Of a stretch of DNA of 64,000 bases, positions 9,026 through 21,815 are shown one piece after another; positions within the stretch are counted from its first letter, which is position 1, and each line of letters opens with the position of its first letter. The notes under the pieces were generated by a model. That model was not told the origin of the DNA. It searched no databases and worked only from the letters and a program-made list of their open reading frames with translations. The stretch covers positions 14,927,338 through 14,991,337 of the forward strand of contig NC_092028.1 of assembly GCF_042242105.1 (NCBI RefSeq), written 5' to 3'. This DNA comes from Pempheris klunzingeri (taxonomy: Eukaryota; Chordata; Actinopteri; Acropomatiformes; Pempheridae). A program made the position numbers and the translations under genes.

Positions 9026-12000
9026 CTACAGGTTGCTCAGGTAGTCTTCTCCAAAGGTGATCATGTGTCTCAGTGCAGCCAGTATCTGAGTATCCATGTC
9101 TTCGCTTATCCTGGTTGATGAATCGTAGTTCTTCACAAGAAAGATGCAGTTCAGTGGGATTCCCAGCCACACGTGCACTTCGTCAACCTAAGTTTTAAAG
9201 TAGGAGCATTTCAATTGGTCAGTAATTTAAATGCAGAACTCTTCTTGGATCACCACTTTGTAATTACAGTCCAAAAGAACAAATGTAAAAATGCCTTAAA
9301 GAAACTTACCAGTTGCTTCAGGTACTTGCTCCAATAGGCATTCTTTATGTCTCTTTGTGTACGAGAACAAGCTTCATCAATTCTGGTGAGAATCACCATT
9401 TGGGGAATTCCTGCATATACAAGAACCAAATCAGTATTTTAAAGGGACAGTTCACCCCAAAGTCAAAAATACATACTTTTCCTCTTATCTATAGTGCTAT
9501 TTATCCATCTGGATCATTTTGGTGTTAGTTGCAGAGTTTTGGAGATGTCAGCAGTAGAGATGTCTGCCTTCTCTTAAACACAATTGAACTGGATGTCACA
9601 AGGCTTTTGGTTCTCAAATCATGAAGCAGTTACACACGATAATCCACAGACTTTGTTGTTTGCAGTTTTATGAAGGAACTATTTTTGACCAAACTACACA
9701 GCCCAGCTGTCTCACCACGTATCTACTCATGGACGAGAGTCTAGTTCCTGTGACAGCGTCGGATGTAAAGTGCGATGGTGTCCTCCTCGGCTGAGCTGTA
9801 ATGTTAACCAGCTCAGAGGTTCTAGGTGAGTTAGCAGCCACAACGACTACCTTCTCATTCATGAGTAGATGTGCGATGAGACAGTTGGTAGGTGCAGTTC
9901 AGGAGAAAATAGTTCCTACATGAAACTGCTCACAGCAACGTATAGGGATTCTTTTGAGGAACAGGGTCATGATTTCTGGAAAGAGACATTGCAGTTGAAT
10001 TTTTCAAATTGTTTTTTTTCTTTTTATGGAGCTTTGAGCATAACAAGTTGTCTGCCATCCCAGCTACATTGTATTTGAGAGAAGGCAGACATCTCTACTG
10101 TTGATATCCCCAAAAACCCAGCAGCTCACAACAAAACGATCTAGTCAGATAAATAGGACTACAGGTAGAATATGTATTTTTGATTTGGGAATGAGCTGTC
10201 CCTTTAAGTAAACAGTAAATGGTCTGTACTTGTACTCGACCACTTAAAGTGCTTTTACACTACATTTACATTCATCCATTCACACATCATTCATACAGGA
10301 GGAATCTAAGCTCTATTCTCTCACACACTGAAGCTACGCCTCAGGACCAAGTTGGGGTTCAGTGTCTTGCCCAAAGACACTTTGACATGCAGACATGAAG
10401 GAGCAGATGTTCAGATTGATAGACGACCTGCTCTACAGCCACCCTGTTTGCTTTTTATTTCATCAGTGTGGCACCATTACTCCACAAAGAGTAATAAACA
10501 TTGTGATGTCAGCTCTTACCGATTTCCGAGGCTGCCAGTCTGACGTCTCTCATCTTCTTCTTAACATCGTCACTCATTATAGATACTGAGTCGGCAGCGA
10601 TGACACTGACCAGAACATGAACTCTGTCATTCAGATTGGGAGATGAGTTGTAACTTTGATCCTTCTCTGTCAGTGGATGTCCAGGTTTGAACTAGAAAAA
10701 AATAAAATACAGTGAAAACAATTAATGTGACAATTAATGGGGTTTTTTCTGAACATGCAATGCATTGCAAGATGTGGAGATGTGCTTAATGGTATGCTGT
10801 GGAGTTTCTGAAAAGTGGGTCCCCATTTTGTTGGTTTGCTTTTTGCAGTTGTAAAAATGGTTGTAAACAATGCAGGATCCAAACTTTCATGAAAAAGTTT
10901 GTAATTGTTGAATGGAAAAGGAAATGTACTGATTGTTTTAGTAAAGCCCCAAGAATACACACATTGTGTTTGTTCACAGGAACTCTCCACAGGACACCTC
11001 TGAATAATGACAAGGCTCAAAAGATTGTACCTGGTAACCTTCTGTGATGTGTCCCCTCAGGACCGATTTGACGTCTTCCACATGAATTCCTCTACCGGTT
11101 TTCATCTCAAAGCCCATGAGGTCATTGAAAGTGAAAGAGTAAAAACTCTCTGGATCCTTGCGGAATTTGTACGTTGTGTACTGGAGAGCAGATGGTGCAA
11201 TTATTTACATTGTTTTAGCAAATCACAGATAAATATGCAATTCTTAACAACACAAATATCTGCAATTCATCATTCATTTTATTCAGCAAATGAACAGTGT
11301 GACTGTCACAGTCTGTTATCAAAGCATTTCCTGCATATACACTGTTGCCCATAAAGTTGGAATAATTGTTCAATACCCCCAATTTTGTTAAAGCCTGAAT
11401 ACACAGTTTGCAAAGGTTAATTGTGGTTTAAGTTTCACTGTGATATGTTTGGAAGAGTTTGATCGATAAAGTTGAGAAGATATATTTATATTTTTATATT
11501 TTATATATTTTTTTATATTTATCAAGAATAAATCACATTGTCACAATCATTTCATGTGAAGAGGTAAAAACCATTTTATTCCAACTTTATGGGCAACAGT
11601 GTATATTTAACCAAGGGACAGAAACTCCATTCCATTGCTCAACTGCCTGCCTCCGCCTGTGCTATGGCTGCCATTTAGGCACTTTGAAAGAAGTGAAAAT
11701 GTATTGGTTCTGCCAAGAAACTGGAGCCACAGCCGCACAGAGCATTTGTGCTACTGGTGCAGTGTCCAGGTCCTGTTCAGAGCATGAGTTCATTGGAACA
11801 AGCCTCCTTGTACTGCTGCTTGCAGCATTGTCAACGGGCATGCCTGTTTAAAGTGGGCCGATTGCTTGGTCACTGAAAGACCTTCGTGTAGAGACCTCGA
11901 GAAAGTGCTCATCTGACCAGTTTCACCATCAAAACTGCGCTCGTTTAGATCCTCAGAAATCCACCCACAATGTCTGAAGTCGATATATCTCAAGATATGT

Positions 12001-12517
12001 GTCAACTTTTTGATATGTTTTAAACTGAAATAACTGAAATGATTAATTATGACATAATTTGCTTAACATGAATGAGCTGTTCATACCTTTAGCGTAAAGC
12101 TGTCCCCACCGAGTGCATCTGTCAAAGCTCGACCAGTAATTCGTTGTTGTAAAACACTGTCGACAGAGTTGATGAAACTGGACTTGCCAGCGCCAACTTG
12201 TCCATGAACCAGAATTCGAACATTTTTCACTTCCTTGTTCTGAGATTGGTAATTTCTCACAAACTTGAGACTGTCCTTGTTGCTGTTGGTTATTTAAGAA
12301 GAAAACAGTATGATAAAAAACTGCAGTATTTTGATCACTGAAGGAATACATTGATATTGATGCTCTGTTGTCTCCACCAACAACACCAACACCAACCAGT
12401 CAGCAGAAAAACAAATCACTTGAGTTATGTGTTAAAGAGCAGAACTGAACATCGAGGCCACAATGACACCACACTGACTTTATGTTTACTCATACTCACT
12501 TGGGCAAAGGCCTCCAT
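9026..12517 (-). CDS. IFI44-like interferon-induced G-domain protein, copy B (six coding exons)
   Basis: Predicted 263-aa protein with the same architecture as copy A. Coding exons in transcription order: 12500-12517, 12087-12275, 11031-11180, 10520-10691, 9310-9410 and 9026-9187 (stop 9026-9028). It starts MEAFAQ and contains the P-loop GQVGAGKSS, then FNDLMG with an intact DxxG (Asp codon 11121-11123), TRID, and the FGEDYLSNL end. Differences from copy A include K-to-E early in the last exon, R-K to K-K in the fourth exon, and [19 protein letters not shown] in the fifth. No stop or frameshift is visible, so it looks functional. The promoter at 13346-13383 carries an intact ISRE. The G domain lacks a TLDc partner domain, as in short fish IFI44-like proteins. 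Gene family confident; whether the first exon is as short as six codons is inferred from splice phase. Confidence 0.84.
9438..10206. mobile_element. MITE with terminal inverted repeats, longer version
   Basis: Left end TTTAAAGGGACAGTTCACCC and right end GAGCTGTCCCTTTAA are inverted complements. It sits in the intron between the last two exons but one of copy B and includes the 190 bp that copy A lacks. Confidence 0.8.
10208..10435. repeat. Common teleost interspersed repeat, second copy
   Basis: Duplicate of 1127-1350, carried along by the tandem duplication. It begins GTAAATGGTCTGTACTTGTA and sits next to the MITE. Confidence 0.65.
11340..11601. mobile_element. Tc1/mariner-type MITE, 262 bp, perfect terminal inverted repeats
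   Basis: The first 26 bases (beginning CACTGTTGCCCATAAAG) are the exact inverted complement of the last 26 (ending GGGCAACAGTG). TA dinucleotides flank both ends, the target-site duplication of the Tc1/mariner superfamily. No open frame inside. It lies in the second large intron of IFI44-like copy B and is absent from copy A. Confidence 0.9.
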
Positions 12518-13345
12518 GGCTGACTAAGATAACCTTAAGGGCAAAATACACATGTTTAGATACAGTTAGACAGAGACATTATTATACATTATTTTGTATG
12601 AATGTTCATTATCATTACTCAAATTGGCATTTTTGTAACATTTTAAGAGAAAGTTAAAGTGTGACATGTAAAGACTTACCTCCCATAGCTGTAAAGTAAG
12701 ACATTTACATGTAAATGTGAATGAATTAAAGAAGGAAAAGTAAAACAATAAATAATAACCTAGTGAACAGCAATACAAGACAGGGAGGAGATATAAAAAC
12801 ATACAATTTAAACAAGAGGAACAATATACAATATATAAAAGAAGGGAAAATAAATATATAAATAAAGTATAGTATATGAATAAATATATTGCACAGTTGT
12901 ACATTATACATTACTGTCAGTTTTGCTGGTCTAATTTTTATGTATTTCTTCAGTGGAATCTGAATATAACTAAAAATCCAAAAAATAATAAGTAACATGA
13001 AAATAATAATGTCATGTCAGTAATGTCAAATCATGCTAAATTTAAGTAGAAAGTCAATATTCACTTTCTACTTCAGTATCTAATTCAGTATCCAGTGAAT
13101 AATCAATAGAACAGATGATAACACATTTCTTCTTTAGTGTAAATTTTGTAAAGACACAGACACTAAATTGGCCCAAATAAATGAAATGAATAAAGCATTA
13201 CCTCAAATAAACAAATAGCATTTTAGTTTCACAATCTCAATATCATATTTTACTAATACATCTTAGGAGAGATACAATAGAAAGTCCTTACTGTTGCTGA
13301 TGTGGCTCCAGAATGTGACTCTGCAATATTAACGGGGAGGGAGTG

Positions 13346-13383
13346 TTTTTATAGGCTCTCCTCTTACTTTCATTTTCTGTTTC
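13346..13383 (-). promoter_or_regulatory. Promoter of IFI44-like copy B: TATA box and ISRE
   Basis: Minus-strand TATAAAAA at 13346-13353 and GAAACAGAAAATGAAA at 13368-13383, with the same spacing as the distal promoter of copy A. A putative 5'UTR exon follows and ends at a CAACA|GTAAGG donor near 13292. The three spaced GAAA boxes match the consensus bound by ISGF3/IRF factors. Confidence 0.8.
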
Positions 13384-13818
13384 AGATGACTTACAATAAA
13401 TCCATGATGCTTCCAGGAACTGTCCTGGTTGGACCTTAAACATGATGGAGGAAATAATCCAAGAATGATGTCAATCTTCCAAGGTGATCAGGAAAGCTTG
13501 AAGATATTGGCAGGAAAACTCAGACAACTTTTTTTTTCTTTTCAACATTTTAGAGAATTTGGATCAATATTAATAAATTCTGGAGGTGTAATATATGTAG
13601 TATATGAACTAAAAACTACATTTCCTGATTGTTGCTTATTTAATCAGAAATATCACACATTAGTGTTACACCAAGCATAACACAAAGAAAGTGACTCCTC
13701 TCTTTCCCCACCCTCAAAGATGAGCCGTGCTACAGCAGATTCAGTCCAAAAAAACACATTTATTGTCAGATAGTAAATAAACAAAACATTCCACAAAGAC
13801 ATCAACTAACTTACCAAA

Positions 13819-14340
13819 CTTAACCCTTTCATGCATGAATTATGATAACCTCAGTCAGGGTTTTTTACCAAGCGTTTTTATTCATCTTTAAGCACAAAAA
13901 ACAAGGTTTGAACTTGTTTTTTTTTAACCCATATTTTCTAAACATATATTTACATGTCTAGTAGTTGAAAGATAGCTAGTGATGCATGATGTACAATTCA
14001 ATATAAAATCAATACTTGGAAAATTTAGCAATTGCATGACTCCTTAGATGTTACTTGATGTCACCATATTTTTCTTACCTGTAAGGGTCTCTTTTTATAG
14101 AAGGTTTGAAATAAAAATGAGCAACTTGGTGTTTCTGGCTGTCTGTCGACCATCTTGGTTTCACTCTTTTTTTTTCCACTTGCAATGGCTTGGCCCTGGG
14201 TAGCAGTGGATGAGGTGATGCAATAGAATCCCCTGTAGTGACTGATGTGCAACTATGCCATCAAAACTCATGCATATACAAGAAAACAGTTTTTGAATAG
14301 CTTTACACTGTAGTGACCTCTATGCAGAGTTAAGAAAAGA
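13819..14340. mobile_element. TTAA-type MITE or relic, and edge of the duplication
   Basis: Starts TTAACCCTTTCATGCATG as at 6197 but continues through AACATATATTTACATGTCTAG, sequence missing from copy A. I recognise the run as a dispersed teleost repeat. Its right border is uncertain. Confidence 0.45.
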
Positions 14341-15557
14341 AAATGAAAGTAGATACAGGGCTGTTATCTCTCTCCCTAACAAAACACAGGAGAAAAAAAG
14401 AATAAAAAGAAAAGGCTTCTCGCCCCTATACTGCTTTTAGTCTACATATGCAACATTCACAATAGTGATTACATGAGCAATTATTCGCTGTTCACCTACT
14501 TGAGCTGAACTGATCACTGGATGTTAAGAAAGTTCCTGCAGCCAAACAGACTTAAAAGTTGGTGTAGGGTGAAAAAGGTTTGTGCTTCTCTGGAGTTGCA
14601 ACATGAGACACACTGTCTGCCTCTATCTGTGTGTCTGTGTGGAGACAAGAGTCCATTGTTCTGCATAAAGTCTGACTATGAAAGCCATGTTAACAAATGG
14701 AGGACCTTTAAACCGATACAGGATATGATGAGTTAAAGAACCCTTTTTGTTCACATCCATGATATTTTATAGGTACAGACATTGAAACTGCAGTGAGAGA
14801 TGTTTGTTTAATACTGTTGGTATGGTGTCAGTTTGGCAATTGTAGATTAGTTTCCCCACCTGTACAACAATGTTGGTTTTCTCAATTCACCATCTACTGT
14901 ATTGATTTAAAATTAAAAACCCTGTAGAGTTTCTGTGGATAGAATCTCTGCATTTGATAGCAAGGTTTCATATTTAATGGCCATTATTAAAGACAGACTC
15001 AGTGCAGAAAGACAGGCCTGTAATTTGCTATAATTAATGTAATTTGCTGTATGCATGCTATCTACCCCTGCATTTTATACTGTTCTAATCCATATTATGG
15101 CAAGAACCACTCAACTAAGTAAAGAGAAATGACAGCTCATCATTACTTTAACATATTATGGTCAGTCAGTGGGACATAATTTCTCTCAAATAACAGGATG
15201 TGTGTGTTTTTTAGTGATTCTCTGCAAGTATTAGATGGATCGCTTAGAAACTTATTCCAGATGTCCACTGGTTAAATAGTGAATTTAGCACCACCAACAG
15301 GTCAAATTGTATTTTGTTCCAGCACACCATCAGCCTTACTTTGTGTCAACAGTGCTTTAAATAAATGCAGTATTCAAAACAGAACAAAAAATGACAAGAA
15401 AATAGTTTAAACTGAGTCAAACATTAAAATGACAAACAATGAAACGCAATGAAAAAAGAAAACACCAGCCTTACTGGAAGGGCACAGAGGAAACCTAATA
15501 ATGCACAACAGAAATTGCAACTGGATTCACCACTGGACAAACAAACTACTTTTCCTT
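14341..15557. other. Intergenic stretch without recognised gene
   Basis: AT-rich sequence between the IFI44-like promoter of copy B and the 3' end of litaf. It holds a short imperfect GAT/AAT repeat near 15697-15720 just beyond its edge and only short chance frames. I see no conserved coding motif. Confidence 0.6.
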
Positions 15558-15563
15558 TTTATT
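15558..15563 (-). terminator. Candidate polyadenylation signal of litaf
   Basis: AATAAA on the minus strand about 265 bp past the litaf stop codon, giving a short 3'UTR. Confidence 0.5.
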
Positions 15564-15828
15564 GTCATGCTTGTTGGTTTATATCTCTTGTTTAATGAAT
15601 TACAAATGTACAACTGATTGCTGAATATAAACTCCCCACAGTATGATGCTTCACCACATACATCATTAGCAAATGACCAGTCGGAGTAGGATTGTAATAA
15701 TGATAATGATGATAATGATAGTAGTTTTTATATTGATCAGTATCAAAATGATGTTGGAGTAAGTAATGCCATTAATAGGCTACAGATAAACATGTAGTTC
15801 TTCTCCACCATTCACTGTCAGGATAGTT

Positions 15829-17832
15829 TCACATTCGCTTGTATATGTAGATGACTTTCTGGCAGGAGGGGCAGCGATGCTCTACGTCTTGACAGGAATC
15901 AACGCAGAACGGGATACAGCAGCAGAGAAAACACCTGTAGAAGGAAACAAAGCAAATTACAACTTTCCAGTTTTGTTCTTATTGTAGTAATAGTGTGTTT
16001 TTTGTGCTTTCTCTCTATAGCTTCAGATTTAGAGTCTAAAATGTATTTTTCTTTTCCACAAGATAAAAACTACCCAAAACTAGCTTCAACCCAAGAGGTT
16101 GTTTTTACCCAAAGATGGCGAGACCTCCACAGATGGCCCAGGCCATCAGGCCTGGTGTGTGCTCTGTCTTGGTGATCACAGTCTGCTGGCAGTGGGGACA
16201 CACAGTTTGTCCTGGGACGTCATGCAGCGCAGGTGTTACTATCATGTGAGTCACTGAGGACGAGAAATGCCCAACACATAAAGTAAAGGATTCGTCTCTG
16301 TTTTCTTTTGTCTCCACACTGACCTTTTTAATCCTTGTAAACCTGTAACCAATGTAATCAATAACATCTGAGAATAGACACATTTGAGACTGATCAGGTT
16401 TGCAGTGTTGGTCACATGATTTTGCACCGTTCATGTTGATACATGCAGACACATTGAGTCATAGAAAGCTGTGTGTTTTAACGAAGGGCCCTGCATCTTT
16501 TTAGGTATTAACTAATACTGTTTTTTTTTTAAAAATTGTATAATTTATTAAGATTTATAACTGGTGTGGCCCTCACTTCTATCATTTCATTACTGCACAC
16601 TCTGCTTTGGGATGTCTTTACCAGATTTGGGGGTAAAATGCACTGACGTAAAAAGACCAGCAGAGGCTGCCAATAGTAAGATAACTGAATATGATGACAA
16701 GATGGTCTTCTGCTTCTGGCTTTCTATGGTCCCTGTCTGGTAAGTCAAGTTATTGATCCAAATAGAGGGTTTCATGGTAATGGACGGTTCAGACTGTTGT
16801 CAGTGTGTAGAGTGAAACTGTCACTGAACACAAAGAACACCTTGACATCAATGTGAATGTTAGAAATATAACACATCCTTTATGCGAGGTTAAAAAGAAT
16901 TAGCTTTATTAGTATGATGTTTTTACTCATGGAGTTGTATATGAAGAAGATATACCTGTGATAGGAGGCTACAAGCAATACTCAAAATGTGGCTGTACAC
17001 CATAAGAACAAACTGTGAACAATAGCTATTTGTTTTGCACAGAGGCTATGAATGGGCTATTCTTCAGATCACTGTGTGGGAGAGCGAGGACTTCACCCTC
17101 TGGGGCTGTGATGCCGTGTAGAGGCAGTTCTCACCTCACAAAGAGGAACAAAAACATGCGTACCGTGTGTTCACATGCATGTGCTGTTTGTGCAAGGTGT
17201 AAATGTGTGTGCTCAAATGGTACAACAATGCATGCGTGTCTGTTGAGTTTAACATAGAAAGGTCTTCGGTCAGGTGCATCGCCTCACCTGTTGTGGCAGG
17301 TACAGCCGGGGCTGCAGCAAAAGGAACACCTGGCAGATGAAACACATACCAGAAGGGAAAGGGACGGTTCAGATGGTTCGTCATAGCGTAACGTTTTTTG
17401 CATAAAGAAAATGTATTTTTAATTTGTGGATTTTGTTTAGATTTTATTTAAATTATTTCCTCTACCTACTGGGTGGTTATTTGTATATGTGGTTATGTTA
17501 GGTTATGCAAAGCATGATTCAGATGATTCACAGAATCAAAGGTCCATTTGTTTTTCACAGAAAAAGGTGTGAAATGGTGTGAAATAAGTGTTGTGAGGCC
17601 TCAGAAGGGCAAAATTAACCCTGGTCAAGGATACAATGACATCTCAAGAGTAACGGTGTCGTCTTTTAAATCAAGGCAGACACACACCTCCTTGGTATCC
17701 AACAGGTGGAGGTGCCACAGGGGAGAAGCCGGGTTGAGGGTACATCCCTGGCTGAGGCACTGCACCCCCATAGTTGAGAGGCGGCCCAGGGTACGGCGGC
17801 GCTGATTCCTGTGGTGGGTATCCTTTTTCCAT
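15829..17832 (-). CDS. litaf: LITAF-domain protein (lipopolysaccharide-induced TNF factor homologue)
   Basis: Predicted 145-aa zinc-binding membrane-associated protein of late endosomes and lysosomes; in mammals LITAF/SIMPLE acts in endosomal sorting and inflammatory signalling. Coding exons in transcription order: 17688-17832, 17288-17329, 16109-16253 and 15829-15934 (stop 15829-15831), all GT-AG with matching phases. The N-terminus ([18 protein letters not shown]) is Pro/Tyr/Gly-rich. Exon 3 carries the first CxxC knuckle (QTVCPHCQQ) and a hydrophobic run ([15 protein letters not shown]). Exon 4 continues the membrane-contacting segment ([14 protein letters not shown]) and carries the second knuckle (HRCPSCQKV), ending YKRM. 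All four Zn-binding Cys are present, and length matches fish Litaf (about 140-165 aa). The ATG lies 15 bases after an acceptor-like ACATACAG, so a noncoding exon probably lies further upstream. CDIP1 is the main alternative, but its longer Pro-rich N-terminus is absent. Confidence 0.9.
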
Positions 17833-17999
17833 CTTCAGAAATATTTGCTGTATGTGAGAAATGTGTATTGTTATTGTTTTCAGCTGATCAACTGGCTTTC
17901 AAGTTAAAAAGTAAAAGTACATGTTTAGTAGATACATTGATTTGTGCTATTTTAGAGCTTTGAAAAGCAGCATTGTTGTGTAACAATCTATGCTTGGCA

Positions 18000-20900
18000 C
18001 AATATAATAAGTTATGAAAGGCTTTTAGCCTTAAACATCCCCAACATCCTCCTTTGAAAGCACGATGGCCCCTTCAACCCTCTTGTTTAGCTTTGCAGTG
18101 TGTGATCTACTGTAAATGAATGACTAGTAGTGGTTATGTCAGCTGCATTACAATTTGATTTCCTTAATGTATTGTATTCCTCATAACAAGTAGCAAGGGG
18201 AAGTAAAGGTTTGTACAGCTTGACAAGTGAGGTGGAACCTCAAACTTCACTTTTCACATCCTCTTCACGACCCATCTGACGTTGTCAATAGCTGTAGTCA
18301 AATGTATGTGGCATAGTTTAGACATAAGGTTGATAGTAATGACAGAGAGGTTTAACCATAAAACCTTTTACCATGGATCCTGAATTAAGCAGCATGTGTG
18401 AAATGTCAAGATTTCTTTGAGTGCAATCATAAAACTATGTGCTGGGACATTATGCCCAGAAAAAAACAGTGTTAGAGGAGCTTTTCAGATCCTTTATTAA
18501 ACATGCAATAACTGATTGTTTGGACAGTTCAGGGCAGCGGATACAAGTTGTTCACACAACACTGACATTTTATCACCTTTTAAGTTGATATGGTGAACTT
18601 GTGACCAAACGGTTGCAGAGCAACATGATAATTCATTTGCAGTCGTGTCTCTGATCACCCAACAAATATAAGTCCAACATTCCCTCTCTTTAAGCTCTGT
18701 TTTTAGTCTCCAATGCTGCCTGAGGAAAATGTCTGGCTATCTAGCTGTTAAATGCTTCACCGTGTTCACCAGCTAGTTGCTAGCTGCATCTGTCTGCTGT
18801 TTGGTGCTCAGCAGGTAGTTTACCAGAGCTTATTTAGCTGAAAACAGCTGCCTCCTGCAACCAAAAAGTACATCATGAGAACCGAGAACCAAAACAGTAA
18901 CGTTAATGGCCAAAACCATGATCTGAAACTGACTTTATTAAAGCTCTGTAAAGCCAGGAGGAACTGCATTATGAGTCTACATATATTACACAAGTGAAAG
19001 AACCTAAATGTTACCAGCCAAATGTATCAAAAGTAAAAATACTGATATTATCATTGCAGATGCATTAATGATGAACTCTTGTAGCTGGTCAAGATGTTGT
19101 TAATTTATAACTTACGTGCATAACATATATCACAAGATAGTTGGACTTTAAAATAACCATCAATACAGTTGTCAAATACGTGTAGAGGAGTAAAACGTCC
19201 AATATTGGCATCTGAATGGAGTGAAGTAGAAGTAGAAGGTGGCAAAACACTCAAGTAAATTATTCAAGTACTGCTGGAGAAAACTGTGCAGCTTTGAAAA
19301 GACTTCAAACCGTAGTACTTTTTCTCGGAGTGAGGAAGCCAGATGGAAGCAGTTAACTGCAGCAGTTTACCATATCGTTTTTTATTTGCATAGTCGGAGA
19401 CGCATGAGGCAAGCTTAAAGGAGCTTTGCTCTGATAATGTTGCCTTGTACCTTTTCAAATCCGGCATATGTTTATTTTTTTGTTAGCTTTGTCTCATCAT
19501 AGTGTTGTCATGCCTTAAAACACTATAGTGGATCAGTGGTTTTGATGATATAGGAGGATGTGGTGCCACAGTGTATGCTGGTCAGACTGTAGGCCCAGTC
19601 AGTCAGTGCGAGCCTGCCTGTGCCTCATCATAAATCCATCCTAAATCAATTAGAGCAACATGAGCCACACACACTGAAGCACTCTAGTTCAGCACAACAG
19701 AGTGCTGGTGCCTCACCCTGTTTTTTTTTTTCTTTTCTTTTTTTCTCAACAATGTGGCTGGATAAGCTAAATTTCTGAGAAAATCTATTCTTTAAAGATG
19801 TGTAAGAATAATATCAGTCAGCTCACACAATAACAAAATGGGTAACATCAACATAATGGAAACAACACTTGATCATTACAGAGACACAAATGTGTAAAAA
19901 TAAGGTTTACCTACTTGAAACCTCCCATGAAAAGTAAAAGAGAGTTAAACACCCTCTCACCCTCTGGAGTTGCCTGGTCCTCACTGAGGTCGGATGAAAT
20001 GCAGCAGAACGAAGAGAGCACTGCTGGATGACAGGAAGCAAATAGAAAACAATTGCTACAGAGGGTTGGAAGGCTAAGAGAGAAAGGACAATCTGTACTT
20101 CCTTTAGTGCAACGTAGTGGACTGACCGTAAGCCCAACAACTTTATGATGCCCCCACCCTCTTTTCTCCTCCCAGCATCCCATGTGACTTGGGAGGGTCA
20201 GAAGAGAATATTGAGAGTGGTATTACTGTGTTTATTCAAAAGCTAAGCAAATAATGGCCAGTATGGCCACAGAGCTCAGCAGAAGAGAGGAAGAGAGAGT
20301 GTGTTTGCTGAGAATAAAACATTCTTCGCTGGCCTAATGTAATGCCTCATATATGACAGACGCAGTTTCAGCCAGCATTCCTTGAATAATCACATTCATC
20401 ACATCACCCGCACATTTAAGAGAACACATACGCATTGTTATTACCAAAAACTGGAGTTTAAGATCAGGGCACCATGTAGAGAGTTTTTTTTTATTTTTTA
20501 GATGAACTGAAAGAAAAATCTGATTTGAGAGGGTTCTTAGTTGTTGTTGAGGAACAGACTATTGCCTATTACTGCCACAACAGCTATCTGTGTTTTTCCC
20601 TGTCAACAGCCTCTAGTTTCCTGTGCTTTAACGCTCTCTCAACCTCATTCATTTAATGAGAACCATGTGACAAACTGAAACCAGTCTACATGTTTTCCAC
20701 AAACAGTCCTGTTGAATACCATGTACACAATCCAGCTGCCATGGTTGTGTGTGATAGTTGTGTGGGACTGGGAGGTTCGTTACATCTTGGTAATGAATCA
20801 GAGAGACATGAATCAACAGGAGAAAACAGCCGCAATACTGGAAATATGCCTCAGTACAAGTGTCACTTGCATGTTGTTGTCACTGTTATTCTTATTATTC

Positions 20901-21660
20901 TATACCTGCATGGGACATCTCTTGCAGGATGACACCACCATAACCCATTCTGTAATGATGTTTCCAGAACAGCACATTTTAAATAGTCTTCTTGATTATA
21001 TTATGGCACATCATGTGTGGTTTTTAACTTTTAAGAACCTACACAGGGTTTAATTACAGACTTACTCCATTTGACTTTGCACAACTCATTGAGTCAAATC
21101 ACTGAAGCATCAATCAACAGTTATATGTCGAAGCTGTGGGCCACTAGCAAAGCAGAAGAACTCTAAAACAGCTAACAAACACACAGCCCTGGCATATTAT
21201 TACCTCATAAAGCTGTGTAGACTAACTCCCAAGGGTGACAAATAACTGGAATAGATCGTTATATTAAGATAAGATTGATCAGCTGAAATCAAAGGTGAGA
21301 TAGATATGGAGTTCACATGTACGATCTTATCTCTCACGTTATAAGGAAATTCACCACACTAGTTCACAATAAAATGTTTTGCCATAAATGCTTGTCAGTG
21401 CCTGTACAATTCGGCAGACATTCTCTGCCACGCACTCTCACACTAAGTGAGTGTGGATGATCCACCTCTAAGCACATGAGCTTGACACATAAAGGCCTGA
21501 TGACTGTCAGGAAGGGGCTGAGGACACTGAGAGGTCACAGGACTATCACAAGAGCCTTACCCATCACATCAGGCGTGTCCTTTGCTGCAGCCACACTGAT
21601 AAATACAGGCAGGCATGGGAAAGTGCTGCACTGACTTTAAATGCAGGGAAAATAACTATT
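18000..21660. other. Upstream region of litaf and intergenic sequence; possible noncoding exon
   Basis: No coding motif recognised. At about 19967-20140 (minus strand) a stretch beginning near AAAGGAAGTACAG (an ETS/PU.1-like core) and ending CTCCAGAGG|GTGAGAGG could be a 5'UTR exon of litaf, whose first coding exon has an acceptor just before the ATG. Transcript data would be needed to support it. Short frames at 20690-21053 show no family signature. Confidence 0.3.
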
Positions 21661-21751
21661 TTAAGACATAAGACATAAGAGGTTTATTGTCATTGTACAA
21701 CTGTTAACAGCATACAGTCTAACAAGTCTAAAGATTAAAATATAGATGTGT

Positions 21752-21815
21752 ATATCTATATATATATATATAGATATAGATATACACACACACACACACA
21801 TATATATGATAAATA
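21752..21815. repeat. Microsatellite (TA/GATA/CA)
   Basis: A run of TATATATA, GATATA and CACACACA units inside the LINE tail. Confidence 0.9.

Larger units (their letters stand above)
8891..13930. repeat. Tandem segmental duplication, copy B
   Basis: Direct repeat of 1-6310. The exons of the IFI44-like gene match with scattered substitutions and identical exon lengths. Copy B has a full-length version of the first MITE, an extra 262-bp MITE, only one promoter/first-exon unit, and no minisatellite. Confidence 0.93.

Noticed and set aside
8850-9170. 106-codon minus-strand frame in copy B
   Set aside because: It is a frame-shifted shadow of the last IFI44-like exon (9026-9187).
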